Positions 18,710 through 28,839 are shown, counted from the stretch's first letter. The stretch: 64,000 nt of DNA from G965226155 sp965226155 (GCA_965226155.1 OZ245331.1:2046001-2110000), one strand, 5' to 3'. The notes: generated by a model from the sequence alone, not told the origin. Translations and numbers: made by a program.

Positions 18710-20577
18710 ATCCAAAGCAAATATTGAGTGCCCGTTTTAGGGTGATTCTTCATGATTTAAGCATGGCTACCATAGCTTGGTGTTTGGCGTGGTGGATCCG
18801 ATTTAATCTGGCCATTCCTTTCCCTGAATGGGAAGTTTGCTTATACACACTGCCTTTTGTCGTTTTAATTCAGGCGGCACTTTTTCATCAATTTAATTTA
18901 TATAGAGGACTTTGGCGCTTTGCTAGTCTTCAGGACCTCTGGAATATTTTCCGTGCAGCAATTCTTGGTGCAATGATCATTACACTATGCTTGTTTATAT
19001 TTTTCCGGCTTGAAGGTGTGCCGAGATCCATCCCTATACTATACCCATTATTACTGATTATTTTTCTAGGGGGACCGCGACTAGGATTTCGCTTGTGGAA
19101 AGACCACGCATTAAATTTACGATCAGGGACAGGCTCAAAACGGATATTCATTATAGGAGCTGGACGTGCAGGAGAAATGTTAGCAAGGGATATGTTACGA
19201 GACGGTAGCGCAGTACCAATTGGATTTATTGACGATAGTCCGAAATTAATTAAATCTGAGATTCACGGAATTCGAGTGTTAGGTCCAGTAGATAGGATTG
19301 AAGATTTATCAGGGAAGTATGCGCCTGAGTTAATTGTCATTGCAGTTCCTTCCGCAAGTAATAAAGAAATGCAACGAATTGTTGAATTTGCTGAAAAGAC
19401 GGAACTACCGATCAGGACACTTCCAAAGTTGAATGAAATGATAACAAGTAATCCCTCTGTGCAGGAGTTGCGGGATGTTTCGATTGATGATTTGTTAGGT
19501 CGAGACAAGGTAGAAATGGATTGGGAAATAATCAAGGACGGGATAACAAATAAAATAGTCATGGTGACGGGTGGTGGCGGGTCAATTGGCACAGAATTAT
19601 GTAAACAGATTGCTTTACTTGAACCAAAGCAATTGATTATTTTTGAAAGAAGCGAGTTTAATCTATACAAAATATTGGAAGAACTAGAATCTCTTGATAA
19701 TAGGATAATGAAAATTGCCGTTTTGGGTGATGTTTGTGACAAAAATAAAATTGAATATGTTTTCAGAGAACATCGACCGCAGGCAGTATTTCATACTGCA
19801 GCTTATAAACATGTTCCTTTACTCGAAGGCGAGTGGCGAGAAGCTGTTCGCAACAATATCCTAAGTACTTCCTATCTTGCTTATGCAGCAGAAAAATACT
19901 CAGTCGAAAAATTTATTTTAATTTCCACCGATAAAGCAGTAAATCCTGTAAATGTGCTCGGAGCAACTAAACGGTTATCAGAGATGTTTTGTGAATGCAA
20001 GAATAAAAGTGGTAAGACGAAATTTATTACTGTCAGGTTTGGGAACGTGTTGGGGTCAGATGGAAGTGTGGTGCCATTATTTCAAAAACAAATTAGGGAA
20101 GGAGGTCCAGTTACCGTGACTCACCCTGATATTTCTAGATATTTCATGACAATACGTGAATCATGTCAATTAATTCTACAGGCGACTTCGATGGGAACTG
20201 GGGGTGAAATTTTCGTACTTGATATGGGTAAACCAGTAAAAGTTCACTTTCTTGCAGAACAGATGATTAAATTATCAAGTCAAGGTTTAGGTCAAAATAT
20301 CAAAATAAAGATTACTGGTTTACGCCCAGGTGAAAAGTTACATGAAGAATTATTTTATAAAAATGAACAACAGATTGGTACATCTCATCAAAAAATATTA
20401 CTTGCAAGGCATCCGAAAATTAACGAACAACAGGTATTAAATAAGATTCAAGAATTGGAGAAAGCATGCGAATTGTTTGATCAGGAAAATATTAAGGACA
20501 TTTTAAATTCGATTGTGCCATTTTATCAAACAGAAAGCACTATTAACGATAATATAATTTCTATTAATCAGGCTTGA
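18706..20577 (+). CDS. wbpM: Membrane-bound UDP-GlcNAc 4,6-dehydratase (WbpM/CapD family)
   Basis: 623 residues. Four transmembrane segments fill the first 130 residues (AWCLAWWIRFNLAIPFPEW and following). A CoA-binding-like Rossmann domain comes next (RIFIIGAGRAGEMLARDM), then the catalytic SDR domain from about residue 285 with VTGGGGSIGTE. FHTAAYKHVPLLE, ISTDKAVNPVN and RPGEKLHEELFY are characteristic. The family uses a Ser-Met-Lys triad; here the Met-x3-Lys position reads NVLGATK, so Met is Leu. The product is UDP-4-keto-6-deoxy-GlcNAc, a precursor of QuiNAc, FucNAc and bacillosamine. Part of the wbpV-wbpL-wbpM-galU run. Confidence 0.93.
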   Translation: MNPKQILSARFRVILHDLSMATIAWCLAWWIRFNLAIPFPEWEVCLYTLPFVVLIQAALFHQFNLYRGLWRFASLQDLWNIFRAAILGAMIITLCLFIFFRLEGVPRSIPILYPLLLIIFLGGPRLGFRLWKDHALNLRSGTGSKRIFIIGAGRAGEMLARDMLRDGSAVPIGFIDDSPKLIKSEIHGIRVLGPVDRIEDLSGKYAPELIVIAVPSASNKEMQRIVEFAEKTELPIRTLPKLNEMITSNPSVQELRDVSIDDLLGRDKVEMDWEIIKDGITNKIVMVTGGGGSIGTELCKQIALLEPKQLIIFERSEFNLYKILEELESLDNRIMKIAVLGDVCDKNKIEYVFREHRPQAVFHTAAYKHVPLLEGEWREAVRNNILSTSYLAYAAEKYSVEKFILISTDKAVNPVNVLGATKRLSEMFCECKNKSGKTKFITVRFGNVLGSDGSVVPLFQKQIREGGPVTVTHPDISRYFMTIRESCQLILQATSMGTGGEIFVLDMGKPVKVHFLAEQMIKLSSQGLGQNIKIKITGLRPGEKLHEELFYKNEQQIGTSHQKILLARHPKINEQQVLNKIQELEKACELFDQENIKDILNSIVPFYQTESTINDNIISINQA

Positions 20578-20588
20578 AGGGAAAAGCC

Positions 20589-21455
20589 ATGGAAATAAAA
20601 AAGGCAGTATTTCCAGTTGCGGGACTTGGAACGAGATTTCTACCTGCAACTAAAGTCATTCCGAAGGAAATGCTACCTGTTGTTGATAAGCCTATCATTC
20701 AGTACGCCACCGAAGAGGCAGTAAATGCGGGTATTATGGAAATAATATTCGTGGTCTCACCTTTGAAGACTTGTATCCAAGATCACTATAGTCAGGCAAC
20801 AGTACTTGAGAGAGAGCTTGATATAAAGGATAAGCCTGATCTTCTAGAAATTATTAACAGTGTCGTTCCTGCCAATATTCAATGTTCCTATGTTAACCAA
20901 GCTGAAGCGTTAGGGCTTGGTCATGCAGTATTATGTGCTCAAGCACTAGTGGGCAATGAACCCTTCGCTGTAATTTTACCTGACGACATGATAGACGATA
21001 ATTCTTCTGGTTGTCTTAAACAAATGCTGGATATATATCGTAATAACCCTTCCAGTATTATCGCCGTAGAGAACATAGTTCCTGAAGATTCCGAAAAATA
21101 CGGAATTGTGAGTACGATATCTTTTGGAAATTCATTACATAAAATTAATGCCATTATAGAGAAACCAAAACCGAAAGATGCACCATCATCTCTAGCAGTG
21201 GTAGGTCGTTATGTTTTGCCAGCAAAAATATTTGATATTCTCACAGCATTGGACGTAGGGAAAGGAGGAGAAATACAACTTACCGATGCAATAGCAAAAC
21301 TAATTAAAAGTGAATTAGTCCTAGCATATGAATTCAAAGGCACCCGTTTTGATTGTGGCTCAAAAATAGGGTTATTAAAAGCAACTGTAAATTACGCGCT
21401 TAAACACTCGGAGTTAAAACAGGAATTTGCTGAATACCTTACATTACTAAGATAG
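20589..21455 (+). CDS. galU: UTP--glucose-1-phosphate uridylyltransferase
   Basis: 288 residues from ATG 20589, chosen over the upstream TTG 20574 because AAGGGA lies six bases before it. The nucleotidyltransferase signature AVFPVAGLGTRFLPATK, the KEMLPVVDKP metal/sugar loop, ILPDDMIDD, IIEKPKP and the C-terminal GTRFDCGSKIGLLKA are all present. It makes UDP-glucose for sugar nucleotide and envelope synthesis. It follows wbpM closely and ends the polysaccharide block. Intact. Confidence 0.95.
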   Translation: MEIKKAVFPVAGLGTRFLPATKVIPKEMLPVVDKPIIQYATEEAVNAGIMEIIFVVSPLKTCIQDHYSQATVLERELDIKDKPDLLEIINSVVPANIQCSYVNQAEALGLGHAVLCAQALVGNEPFAVILPDDMIDDNSSGCLKQMLDIYRNNPSSIIAVENIVPEDSEKYGIVSTISFGNSLHKINAIIEKPKPKDAPSSLAVVGRYVLPAKIFDILTALDVGKGGEIQLTDAIAKLIKSELVLAYEFKGTRFDCGSKIGLLKATVNYALKHSELKQEFAEYLTLLR

Positions 21456-21537
21456 CTTGTTCACTCTAGTTATCGAGCCGTACTACAATTAATTATACAT
21501 CTATATAGGGTCACAGATTGTGATAATCGAAGGTTAT

Positions 21538-21613
21538 TGGCTCCCCGGGACGGGCTCGAACCGCCGACCTAGTGATTAACAGTCACCCGCTCTACCAACT
21601 GAGCTACCGGGGA
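21538..21613 (-). tRNA. tRNA-Asn (anticodon GTT)
   Basis: 76-nt cloverleaf including an encoded CCA (TGG at 21538-21540 on the plus strand). Seven-base acceptor stem TCCCCGG/CCGGGGA, D-arm AGCTCAGTTGGTAGAGC, anticodon loop CTGTTAA and T-arm GGTTCGAGCC. It lies between galU and uvrB on the opposite strand. Its cognate synthetase gene asnS, 35 kb away in this window, is frameshifted. Confidence 0.97.
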
Positions 21614-21768
21614 ATAATCGGGACGCGTATGTTACTGGTGCACTCTAAACCGGTCAACAGCCTAGCTGGTTATATTCGGGAAATTAGTAATATAATTACG
21701 GTTTAATTGCCAATTTTGACGATAAGTCAATTTTCTTTGCCCCAGGTAACTAGCTTTAATATTTCACG

Positions 21769-23796
21769 TTGAGTACACAAGATAAATTCCACCTCAGAGC
21801 TGATTTTAAACCAACAGGTGAGCAGCCGGAAGCTATTAATAGCCTTATCGCTGGTTTGAATGATGGCTTATATCATCAGGTGTTGCTGGGTGTCACCGGT
21901 TCTGGAAAAACATTCACAACAGCTAAGATCATAGAAAGTGTTCAACGACCTGCATTAATCCTCGCCCCAAACAAGACTCTTGCAGCCCAACTTTATGGGG
22001 AGATGAAGGAGTTTTTCCCTAGAAATGCGGTTGAATATTTCGTCTCGTATTATGACTATTATCAACCAGAAGCGTATGTCCCGGCTTCGGATACTTTTAT
22101 AGAAAAGGATGCATCGATAAACGAACACATCGAACAGATGCGTTTGTCTGCAACTAAAGCACTACTTGAAAGACGCGATACCATTATTGTTGCGACTGTA
22201 TCAGCTATCTATGGTTTGGGTGACCCGGTAGCGTATTTAAAGATGGTTATGCATCTTGTGCGTGGCGAAAAACTGGATCAGCGTTTTATATTACGAAGAC
22301 TTGCGGAAATGCAATATAGTCGTAATGAAATTGATCTGCATAGAGCAACTTACAGGGTCAGAGGTGATGTGATCGACATTTATCCGGCTGAATCGGGTAA
22401 GGATGCTATCCGCGTGGAACTATTTGATGATCAAATTGAATCTATTTCCAAGTTTGATCCATTAACAGGTGAAGTATTGTGCCAAGTTCCACGAGCAACA
22501 ATATATCCAAAAACGCATTACGTAACAGAGCGGCAAATTTTATTAGATGCGGTAGAAGAAATTAAACCAGAATTGAAAGATCGACTGGATTATTTCAGAA
22601 AGGAAAAGAGGTTAGTTGAAGCTCAGAGGTTAGAGCAGCGCACGAAGTATGACATGGAGATGATACTCGAAATCGGCTATTGCTCAGGCATTGAAAATTA
22701 TTCCCGTTATTTGTCAGGACGGAAGCCAGGAGAACCACCACCCACCTTGTTTGATTATCTCCCAGATAATGCGCTACTATTTATTGATGAAAGTCATGTT
22801 ACGATTCCTCAGTTAGGTGGCATGTATCGTGGAGATCGCTCTAGAAAAGAAAATCTTGTCAATTACGGATTTAGACTTCCATCTGCACTTGATAACCGTC
22901 CATTACGCTTCGATGAATTTGAGCAATTGGCACCACAGAGAATATATGTATCAGCAACACCTGGCCCGTACGAAAGAGATCAGGGTGGGCAGATTGTAGA
23001 GCAGGTGGTTCGACCAACTGGACTAATAGATCCTAATGTCGAAGTTCGTCCAGTTGCATCTCAAGTAGATGACCTACTATCTGAAATCAATAAGAGACTT
23101 AAGCTTGGTGAAAGAGTCCTAGTTACTACCTTGACCAAGCGCATGGCAGAGGATTTGACGGATTATCTGTCTGAGCAAGGTATCAAGGTTAGATACCTGC
23201 ATTCTGATGTAGAAACTGTTGAACGTGTTGAAATCATAAGGGATTTGAGACTAGGCATATTCGATGTTCTGGTAGGAATCAATTTGCTAAGGGAAGGGCT
23301 GGATATGCCGGAGGTATCGTTAGTCGCCATACTGGACGCCGATAAGGAAGGTTTTCTACGGTCTGAAACGACGTTGATTCAGACTATAGGTCGGGCTGCA
23401 CGCCATATAAATGGCAGTGCGATTATGTATGCAGATAAAATGACCGGATCGATTCAACGTGCAATAGAAGAAACAACGCGAAGGAGGCAGAAACAGAAAA
23501 AATACAATAAGGAGCATAATATTACGCCAAAAGGGATTCGAAAAAGCGTGACGGATATTATGGAAGGTGCATATTCTGAGAGGAAAAAAAGCCGAAAAAG
23601 ATCCAGAGTTGCAGAGCCCGATACATCATACTTCGGATTACCACCTAAAAAACGAGAGAAAATAATTACAGAGCTAGAGAAATTGATGTATAAACATGCT
23701 CGGGATCTAGAGTTTGAGGAAGCTGCAAAACTCCGTGATAAAATCAAGTTGATACAAGAATCAATGTTAGAAATTGTGGGGAAAAGAGTTGGCTGA
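21769..23796 (+). CDS. uvrB: Excinuclease ABC subunit B
   Basis: 675 residues from TTG 21769; no ATG fits the conserved N-terminus. Walker A LGVTGSGKT at about residues 40-48, the beta-hairpin FVSYYDYYQPEAYVP, helicase motifs LFIDESHV and YVSATPGPYE, GINLLREGLDMPEV and QTIGRAARH, and a C-terminal UVR domain (HARDLEFEEAAKLRDKI). UvrB verifies DNA damage delivered by UvrA and then recruits UvrC in nucleotide excision repair. No LexA-type box was recognised upstream. maeB starts two bases after the stop. Confidence 0.97.
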   Translation: MSTQDKFHLRADFKPTGEQPEAINSLIAGLNDGLYHQVLLGVTGSGKTFTTAKIIESVQRPALILAPNKTLAAQLYGEMKEFFPRNAVEYFVSYYDYYQPEAYVPASDTFIEKDASINEHIEQMRLSATKALLERRDTIIVATVSAIYGLGDPVAYLKMVMHLVRGEKLDQRFILRRLAEMQYSRNEIDLHRATYRVRGDVIDIYPAESGKDAIRVELFDDQIESISKFDPLTGEVLCQVPRATIYPKTHYVTERQILLDAVEEIKPELKDRLDYFRKEKRLVEAQRLEQRTKYDMEMILEIGYCSGIENYSRYLSGRKPGEPPPTLFDYLPDNALLFIDESHVTIPQLGGMYRGDRSRKENLVNYGFRLPSALDNRPLRFDEFEQLAPQRIYVSATPGPYERDQGGQIVEQVVRPTGLIDPNVEVRPVASQVDDLLSEINKRLKLGERVLVTTLTKRMAEDLTDYLSEQGIKVRYLHSDVETVERVEIIRDLRLGIFDVLVGINLLREGLDMPEVSLVAILDADKEGFLRSETTLIQTIGRAARHINGSAIMYADKMTGSIQRAIEETTRRRQKQKKYNKEHNITPKGIRKSVTDIMEGAYSERKKSRKRSRVAEPDTSYFGLPPKKREKIITELEKLMYKHARDLEFEEAAKLRDKIKLIQESMLEIVGKRVG

Positions 23797-23798
23797 TT

Positions 23799-26114
23799 AT
23801 GAAAAAAGATAATAACAAGAAAGAAAATTTACGTGAAAGTGCACTGGAATATCATCGCAATTACCCACCGGGAAAAATTGCCATTCATGCGACAAAGCCA
23901 CTAGCCAATCAGCACGATCTGTCATTGGCGTATTCACCTGGTGTTGCTGTAGCCTGTGAGGAGATCGCTGAATCGGCTGATCAAGCCGCATTATTGACTA
24001 GTCGAGGCAATCTTGTCGCCGTAGTCACAAATGGAACTGCTGTCCTGGGATTAGGCGCTATTGGTCCGCTCGCTGCTAAGCCTGTCATGGAAGGTAAGGG
24101 TGTTCTATTTAAGAAATTTTCTGGAATTGATGTTTTTGATATTGAAATTGATGAAAAGAACCCTGACAAGCTAGTAGATATTATCGCAAGTTTGGAACCG
24201 ACTTTTGGCGGAATAAATCTGGAGGATATCAAGGCTCCGGAATGTTTTCAGGTAGAACGCAAACTAAAAGAAAGATTAAACATACCAATCTTTCATGATG
24301 ATCAACATGGGACAGCAATTATCGTCGGTGCCGCTGTTCAAAATGGACTCAAGATTGTTAATAAAAACATTGATCAAGTTAAGTTGGTTGCATCTGGAGC
24401 TGGAGCCGCTGCAATAGCCTGTCTTGACCTTTTGGTTGGTATGGGTATGTTGAAGAAGAACATAACAATTTCTGACTCTAGGGGGATTGTATTTGAAGGT
24501 CGTGACAACCCAATGGATCCTTCGAAAAAGAAATACGCACAGAAAACATCGGCAAGAAAACTTGAAGATGTGATAGAAGGTGCAGATATATTTCTTGGTT
24601 TGTCCGGGCCAGGTGTATTAACAAAAGACATGGTTAAAAAAATGGGGGAAAAGCCATTAATCCTTGCTCTTGCTAACCCCGATCCAGAAATCTTGCCTGA
24701 GCATGCGAAAGAGGCAAGGCCAGATGCCATCATTGCTACCGGTAGGTCGGATTATCCAAATCAGGTCAACAATGTACTCTGCTTCCCTTATATCTTTCGC
24801 GGGGCACTAGACGTCGGTGCAACTACTATCAATGATGAAATGAAAATTGCCTGCGTTAAGGCAATCGCAGAACTGGCTACAATTGAACCTTCCGATATTG
24901 TTGCTAAGGCATATGGCGGCAGTAGTCTCAAATTTGGTCCAGAATATCTCATCCCGAAACCTTTTGACCCACGTTTGATTGTTCGAATTGCTCCGGCAGT
25001 TGCAAAGGCAGCGATTGATAGTGGTGTTGCAACTCGAAAGATTGGTGATCTTAAAGTCTATAGGCAGAAGCTGCTTCAATTTGTCTTCCAGACCGGCACA
25101 TTGATGAACCCGGTTTTCGATCAGGCAAAAAAGGATCCGAAGCGGGTTGTATACGCTGAAGGTGAAGATCGGAAAACATTGCAGGCCGTGCAGCAAATAG
25201 TCGATGAAGGGATTGCATTACCAATACTCGTTGGCCGTCCTGATGTAATAGAAAGGAGGATAAGCGAGCTGTCTCTTCGCCTTAAGCCAGGTAAGGATTT
25301 CGAAGTCGTTAACCCCCATAATGATGAAAGGTATCGGGAATACTGGCTCCATTATCATGAATTAATGGGGCGTAAAGGTGTTTCTCCGGGGCAGGCGAAA
25401 TATATCCTGAGGACGCAAAATACTGTCATTGCCGCATTGCTCGTTAAACTTGATGAAGCGGATGCTATGCTTTGTGGTACAGAAGGGCCATTTAATGGCC
25501 ATCTGCGTCACATACAAGAAATAATTGATAGAAACGAAGGTGTATCAGAGTTATCAGCCGTAACGGTAATTGTGTTGCCAAGTGGTATGTTTTTTCTCAG
25601 TGATACGCATGTATCAATTAACCCGACTGCTGAGGAGATTGTTGAAAAGACACAGCTTGCAGCAAAAACTGTACAACAGTTCGGTATAAAACCTCGAATT
25701 GCTCTGCTGTCACATTCTAATTTTGGTACTCGAGATAACAAGTCTTCCAGGAAGATGCGACGTGCAGCACAGCTTTTAAAGGAGCTAGACCAGAATCTCG
25801 TAGTCGAAGGCGAAATGAGGGCAGATGCGGCGGTGTCGGAAGAATTGCGCAACTTGGTTTTTCCCAATTCCCGGCTTAAGGGCAAGGCAAACCTACTGAT
25901 GATGCCCAACATCGATGCTGCTAATATTTCTTATAATATGTTAAAAATGCTAGGGGACAGCGTTACAGTCGGACCAATTATTGTAGGTACATCGAAACCT
26001 GCCCATGTCTTGACTAGTTCGGTCACAGTCCGTGGCATCTTAAACATGACTGCATTAGCGGTTGTCGAAGCCCAAGAATTGCATAATCAACCTGAACAGA
26101 TAGATATGTATTAA
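23799..26114 (+). CDS. maeB: NADP-dependent malic enzyme with phosphotransacetylase-like domain
   Basis: 771 residues, the size of MaeB. N-terminal malic domain: HRNYPPGKIAIHATKP, LAYSPGVAVACEEI, GINLEDIKAPECF and IFHDDQHGTA. NAD(P)-binding domain: KLVASGAGAAAIACLDLL. From about residue 430 there is a phosphate acetyltransferase-like domain (GPIIVGTSKPAHVLTSSVTV near its end) that in this family acts as a regulatory module binding acetyl-CoA. It decarboxylates malate to pyruvate with NADPH formation. It is two bases from uvrB and probably co-transcribed with it. Confidence 0.96.
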   Translation: MKKDNNKKENLRESALEYHRNYPPGKIAIHATKPLANQHDLSLAYSPGVAVACEEIAESADQAALLTSRGNLVAVVTNGTAVLGLGAIGPLAAKPVMEGKGVLFKKFSGIDVFDIEIDEKNPDKLVDIIASLEPTFGGINLEDIKAPECFQVERKLKERLNIPIFHDDQHGTAIIVGAAVQNGLKIVNKNIDQVKLVASGAGAAAIACLDLLVGMGMLKKNITISDSRGIVFEGRDNPMDPSKKKYAQKTSARKLEDVIEGADIFLGLSGPGVLTKDMVKKMGEKPLILALANPDPEILPEHAKEARPDAIIATGRSDYPNQVNNVLCFPYIFRGALDVGATTINDEMKIACVKAIAELATIEPSDIVAKAYGGSSLKFGPEYLIPKPFDPRLIVRIAPAVAKAAIDSGVATRKIGDLKVYRQKLLQFVFQTGTLMNPVFDQAKKDPKRVVYAEGEDRKTLQAVQQIVDEGIALPILVGRPDVIERRISELSLRLKPGKDFEVVNPHNDERYREYWLHYHELMGRKGVSPGQAKYILRTQNTVIAALLVKLDEADAMLCGTEGPFNGHLRHIQEIIDRNEGVSELSAVTVIVLPSGMFFLSDTHVSINPTAEEIVEKTQLAAKTVQQFGIKPRIALLSHSNFGTRDNKSSRKMRRAAQLLKELDQNLVVEGEMRADAAVSEELRNLVFPNSRLKGKANLLMMPNIDAANISYNMLKMLGDSVTVGPIIVGTSKPAHVLTSSVTVRGILNMTALAVVEAQELHNQPEQIDMY

Positions 26115-26205
26115 ATTGTGGGAAAATGGATCTCAAATAATTCCCTTATATTTCATAATCACTTGCTATTTACAGTCTGCTTTGTATCCTATGCGTCCTT
26201 GAAAT

Positions 26206-26282
26206 AGGCGCGTAGCTCAGCTGGTTAGAGCACCACCTTGACATGGTGGGGGTCGTTGGTTCGAGTCCAATCGCGCCTACCA
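26206..26282 (+). tRNA. tRNA-Val (anticodon GAC)
   Basis: 77 nt with encoded CCA. Acceptor stem AGGCGCG/CGCGCCT, D-arm AGCTCAGCTGGTTAGAGC, anticodon stem CCACC/GGTGG around loop TTGACAT (anticodon at 26240-26242) and T-arm GTTGGTTCGAGTCCAAT. It stands between maeB and thrS on the same strand. Confidence 0.96.
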
Positions 26283-26392
26283 TTTTTAATATGTGATTAA
26301 CCAATTCACCTGCTATATATGCAGGGTTTGATTATATCTCTTTGTAACACGTGGCCTGTTGTGGGGGTCACCACTGAAAAAAAGGAGAGAGT

Positions 26393-28300
26393 ATGCCTAA
26401 TATTACTCTACCAGACGGAAGTACCCGCGATTTTGACCACCCTGTTACCATTCTAGATATCGCTAGTGATATCGGCCCTGGTTTAGCTAAGGCTACACTG
26501 GCTGGAATAGTTGATGGCGATCTAGTCGATGCAAATCATACGATTGAAAATGATTCAGCAGTTAGGATAGTGACAGACAAGGATCCAGAAGGCTTGGAAG
26601 TGCTTAGACATTCGTGCGCTCATCTTATGGCCCATGCGGTCAAGGAACTGTTCCCGGAAGCACAAGTTACCATTGGCCCTGTCATTGAAAACGGCTTTTA
26701 CTATGATTTTGCCTATAAGCGAGCTTTTACCCCAGAAGATCTAATCGCTATTGAAAAAAAGATGCAGGATATTGTTAATCAGGATTTCCCAGTCGAACGC
26801 CAAGTCATGGATCGGGATCAGGCGATAGACTACTTCAAAAACATCAATGAAGCTTACAAAGCCGAGATTATCGAATCTATACCGAAACAAGAAGTAGTGT
26901 CTTTATATCAGCAAAGTAATTTTATTGATCTTTGTAGAGGGCCCCATGTTCTCAATACTGGGAAACTACGCGCATTCAAGTTAACAAAACTGGCTGGTGC
27001 ATACTGGCGAGGGGATTCACGCAACGAGATGCTACAGCGTATCTATGGTACTGCTTGGGCAAACAAGAAGGCATTGAAACAATATTTGACTAGACTTGAA
27101 GAAGCGGAAAAGCGAGACCATCGCAAGATTGCAAAAAAATTAGACCTACTTCATTTTCAGGAAGAAGCACCAGGAATGGTTTTTTGGCACCCGAAGGGTT
27201 GGACCGTTTACAAGATTATTGAGCAATACGTAAGAGAAAAAATGAACCAGAATGGCTATTGCGAAATCAGGACACCCGAAGTCGTTGATAAAAGTCTCTG
27301 GGAGCGGTCAGGTCATTGGGATGTTTTCCAGGAAAATATGTTTACCACCAGTTCAGAGAATCGTGAATATGCGATTAAACCCATGAACTGCCCATGCCAT
27401 GTACAGGTATTTAACCAGGGTTTGCGGAGTTACCGTGATCTACCCTTACGTCTCTCTGAATTTGGTAGTTGTCACCGTAACGAGGCGTCAGGGACTTTGC
27501 ACGGCTTAATGCGGGCACGAAATTTCACCCAGGATGATGCTCATATATTCTGTACTAGGGCTCAGATCCAGTCAGAAGTCGCATTATTTATTGATCTGTT
27601 ATATGACGTTTATACGAAATTCGGATTTACAGAGATCCTGGTAAATCTTTCAACACGGCCTGAGCAACGGGTGGGCGATGACACAATTTGGGATGAGGCA
27701 GAACAGGCGCTAGAACAAGCTTTGAATGCGAAAGATCTCGATTGGGAATTGCAGCCAGGTGAAGGCGCGTTTTACGGGCCCAAAATAGATTTTGCACTTA
27801 AGGACTGTATTGGTCGCGTTTGGCAATGTGGCACTGTTCAGGTAGATTTTTCCATGCCGGGTCGGCTTAGTGCATTTTATATTGATGAAAACAGTCAAAA
27901 GCAGGTCCCAGTGATGATACACCGGGCTATTCTAGGCTCAATTGAACGGTTTATCGGTATCCTGATAGAAAATTATGCCGGTTCATTGCCGGTTTGGTTG
28001 GCACCTATCCAGGTCGTCGTTGCATCGATTACAGATAATCAGGCTGAATACACCAAAAATGTAGTAGAATCCTTGAGAAATCAAGGTGTCAGAGTCGAAT
28101 CTGACTTGAGAAATGAAACAATCGGCCTTAAAATCCGCGAGCACACAATTCAATGTGTACCATATTTGGTAATCCTTGGCGCGAAAGAAGTAGAAAGCAA
28201 TACCGTGGCCGTCCGTATGCGAGACGGTAAAGATCTAGGGGGTATGGCGTTGGATGACTTTATAGTCCGCGTAAATGAAGATTTGGAGCAGTGTAACTAA
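26393..28300 (+). CDS. thrS: Threonyl-tRNA synthetase
   Basis: 635 residues, ATG preceded by a strong AGGAGAG site. Domains in order: TGS (LPDGSTRDFDHPVT), editing domain with HSCAHLMAHAVKELFP, class II catalytic core with the zinc-ligand Cys at about 333 (MNCPCH; E. coli has NCPGH), RLSEFGSCHRNE, FTQDDAHIFC and HRAILGSIERF, and the anticodon-binding domain at the end. It heads the thrS-infC-rpmI-rplT-pheST-ihfA run. Intact. Confidence 0.97.
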   Translation: MPNITLPDGSTRDFDHPVTILDIASDIGPGLAKATLAGIVDGDLVDANHTIENDSAVRIVTDKDPEGLEVLRHSCAHLMAHAVKELFPEAQVTIGPVIENGFYYDFAYKRAFTPEDLIAIEKKMQDIVNQDFPVERQVMDRDQAIDYFKNINEAYKAEIIESIPKQEVVSLYQQSNFIDLCRGPHVLNTGKLRAFKLTKLAGAYWRGDSRNEMLQRIYGTAWANKKALKQYLTRLEEAEKRDHRKIAKKLDLLHFQEEAPGMVFWHPKGWTVYKIIEQYVREKMNQNGYCEIRTPEVVDKSLWERSGHWDVFQENMFTTSSENREYAIKPMNCPCHVQVFNQGLRSYRDLPLRLSEFGSCHRNEASGTLHGLMRARNFTQDDAHIFCTRAQIQSEVALFIDLLYDVYTKFGFTEILVNLSTRPEQRVGDDTIWDEAEQALEQALNAKDLDWELQPGEGAFYGPKIDFALKDCIGRVWQCGTVQVDFSMPGRLSAFYIDENSQKQVPVMIHRAILGSIERFIGILIENYAGSLPVWLAPIQVVVASITDNQAEYTKNVVESLRNQGVRVESDLRNETIGLKIREHTIQCVPYLVILGAKEVESNTVAVRMRDGKDLGGMALDDFIVRVNEDLEQCN

Positions 28301-28323
28301 ACTATTTTTTGGAGGAATAAAAT

Positions 28324-28839
28324 ATCGCAGCTGAAAAACAGAACCGCTTAAATGAAGAGATCATCGCACCTGAAGTTAGATTGATTGGTAAAGATGGAGA
28401 GCAAGTAGGAGTAGTCCCGGTAGCAGAAGCTTTAATGGCTGCCGATGAGGCAGAACTGGATCTAGTAGAAATCGTTCCTAACGCTGACCCGCCTGTTTGT
28501 CGAGTAATGAATTTCGGTAAATTTTTGTTTGAACAGAATAAAAAAAGACATGCAGCTAAGAAAAAACAGAAGCAAATCCAGATTAAAGAAATCAAATTTA
28601 GGCCGGGTACAGAAGAAAGTGACTATGATATTAAGTTACGGAATATTATCAAATTCCTTAATAATGGTGACAAAGTAAAAGTAACTCTGCGTTTTCGAGG
28701 TAGAGAAATGGCTCATCAGGAACTTGGCAGTAAAATGCTAAATAGAATTGAAAATGACTTATCAGAATACGGAATTGTTGAGCAGTTTCCAAAACTTGAA
28801 GGCAGGCAAATGGTTATGGTGGTTGCTTCAAAGCACTAA
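28324..28839 (+). CDS. infC: Translation initiation factor IF-3, ATC start codon
   Basis: 171 residues starting at ATC 28324: the GGAGG at 28311-28315 is eight bases upstream, and the frame gives AAEKQNRLNEEIIAPEVRLIG, the expected IF-3 N-terminus. The next conventional start, TTG 28381, would remove it. E. coli infC uses the rare ATT, and IF-3 discriminates against such codons, which gives translational autoregulation; an ATC is expected to work the same way. NEADLDLVEI-like and NFGKFLFEQNKK segments in the N-domain and KEIKFRPGTEESDYDIKL in the C-domain confirm the family. It lies 23 bases after thrS. Confidence 0.95.
   Translation: MAAEKQNRLNEEIIAPEVRLIGKDGEQVGVVPVAEALMAADEAELDLVEIVPNADPPVCRVMNFGKFLFEQNKKRHAAKKKQKQIQIKEIKFRPGTEESDYDIKLRNIIKFLNNGDKVKVTLRFRGREMAHQELGSKMLNRIENDLSEYGIVEQFPKLEGRQMVMVVASKH

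Noticed and set aside
21614..21768. LexA (SOS) box upstream of uvrB
   Set aside because: No CTG-N10-CAG palindrome with A/T-rich centre; the CTG-containing stretches lack a matching half.
26115..26160. Terminator after maeB (GGGAA and TTCCC arms)
   Set aside because: Five-base stem with a loop of about 18 bases and no T tract; too weak to list.
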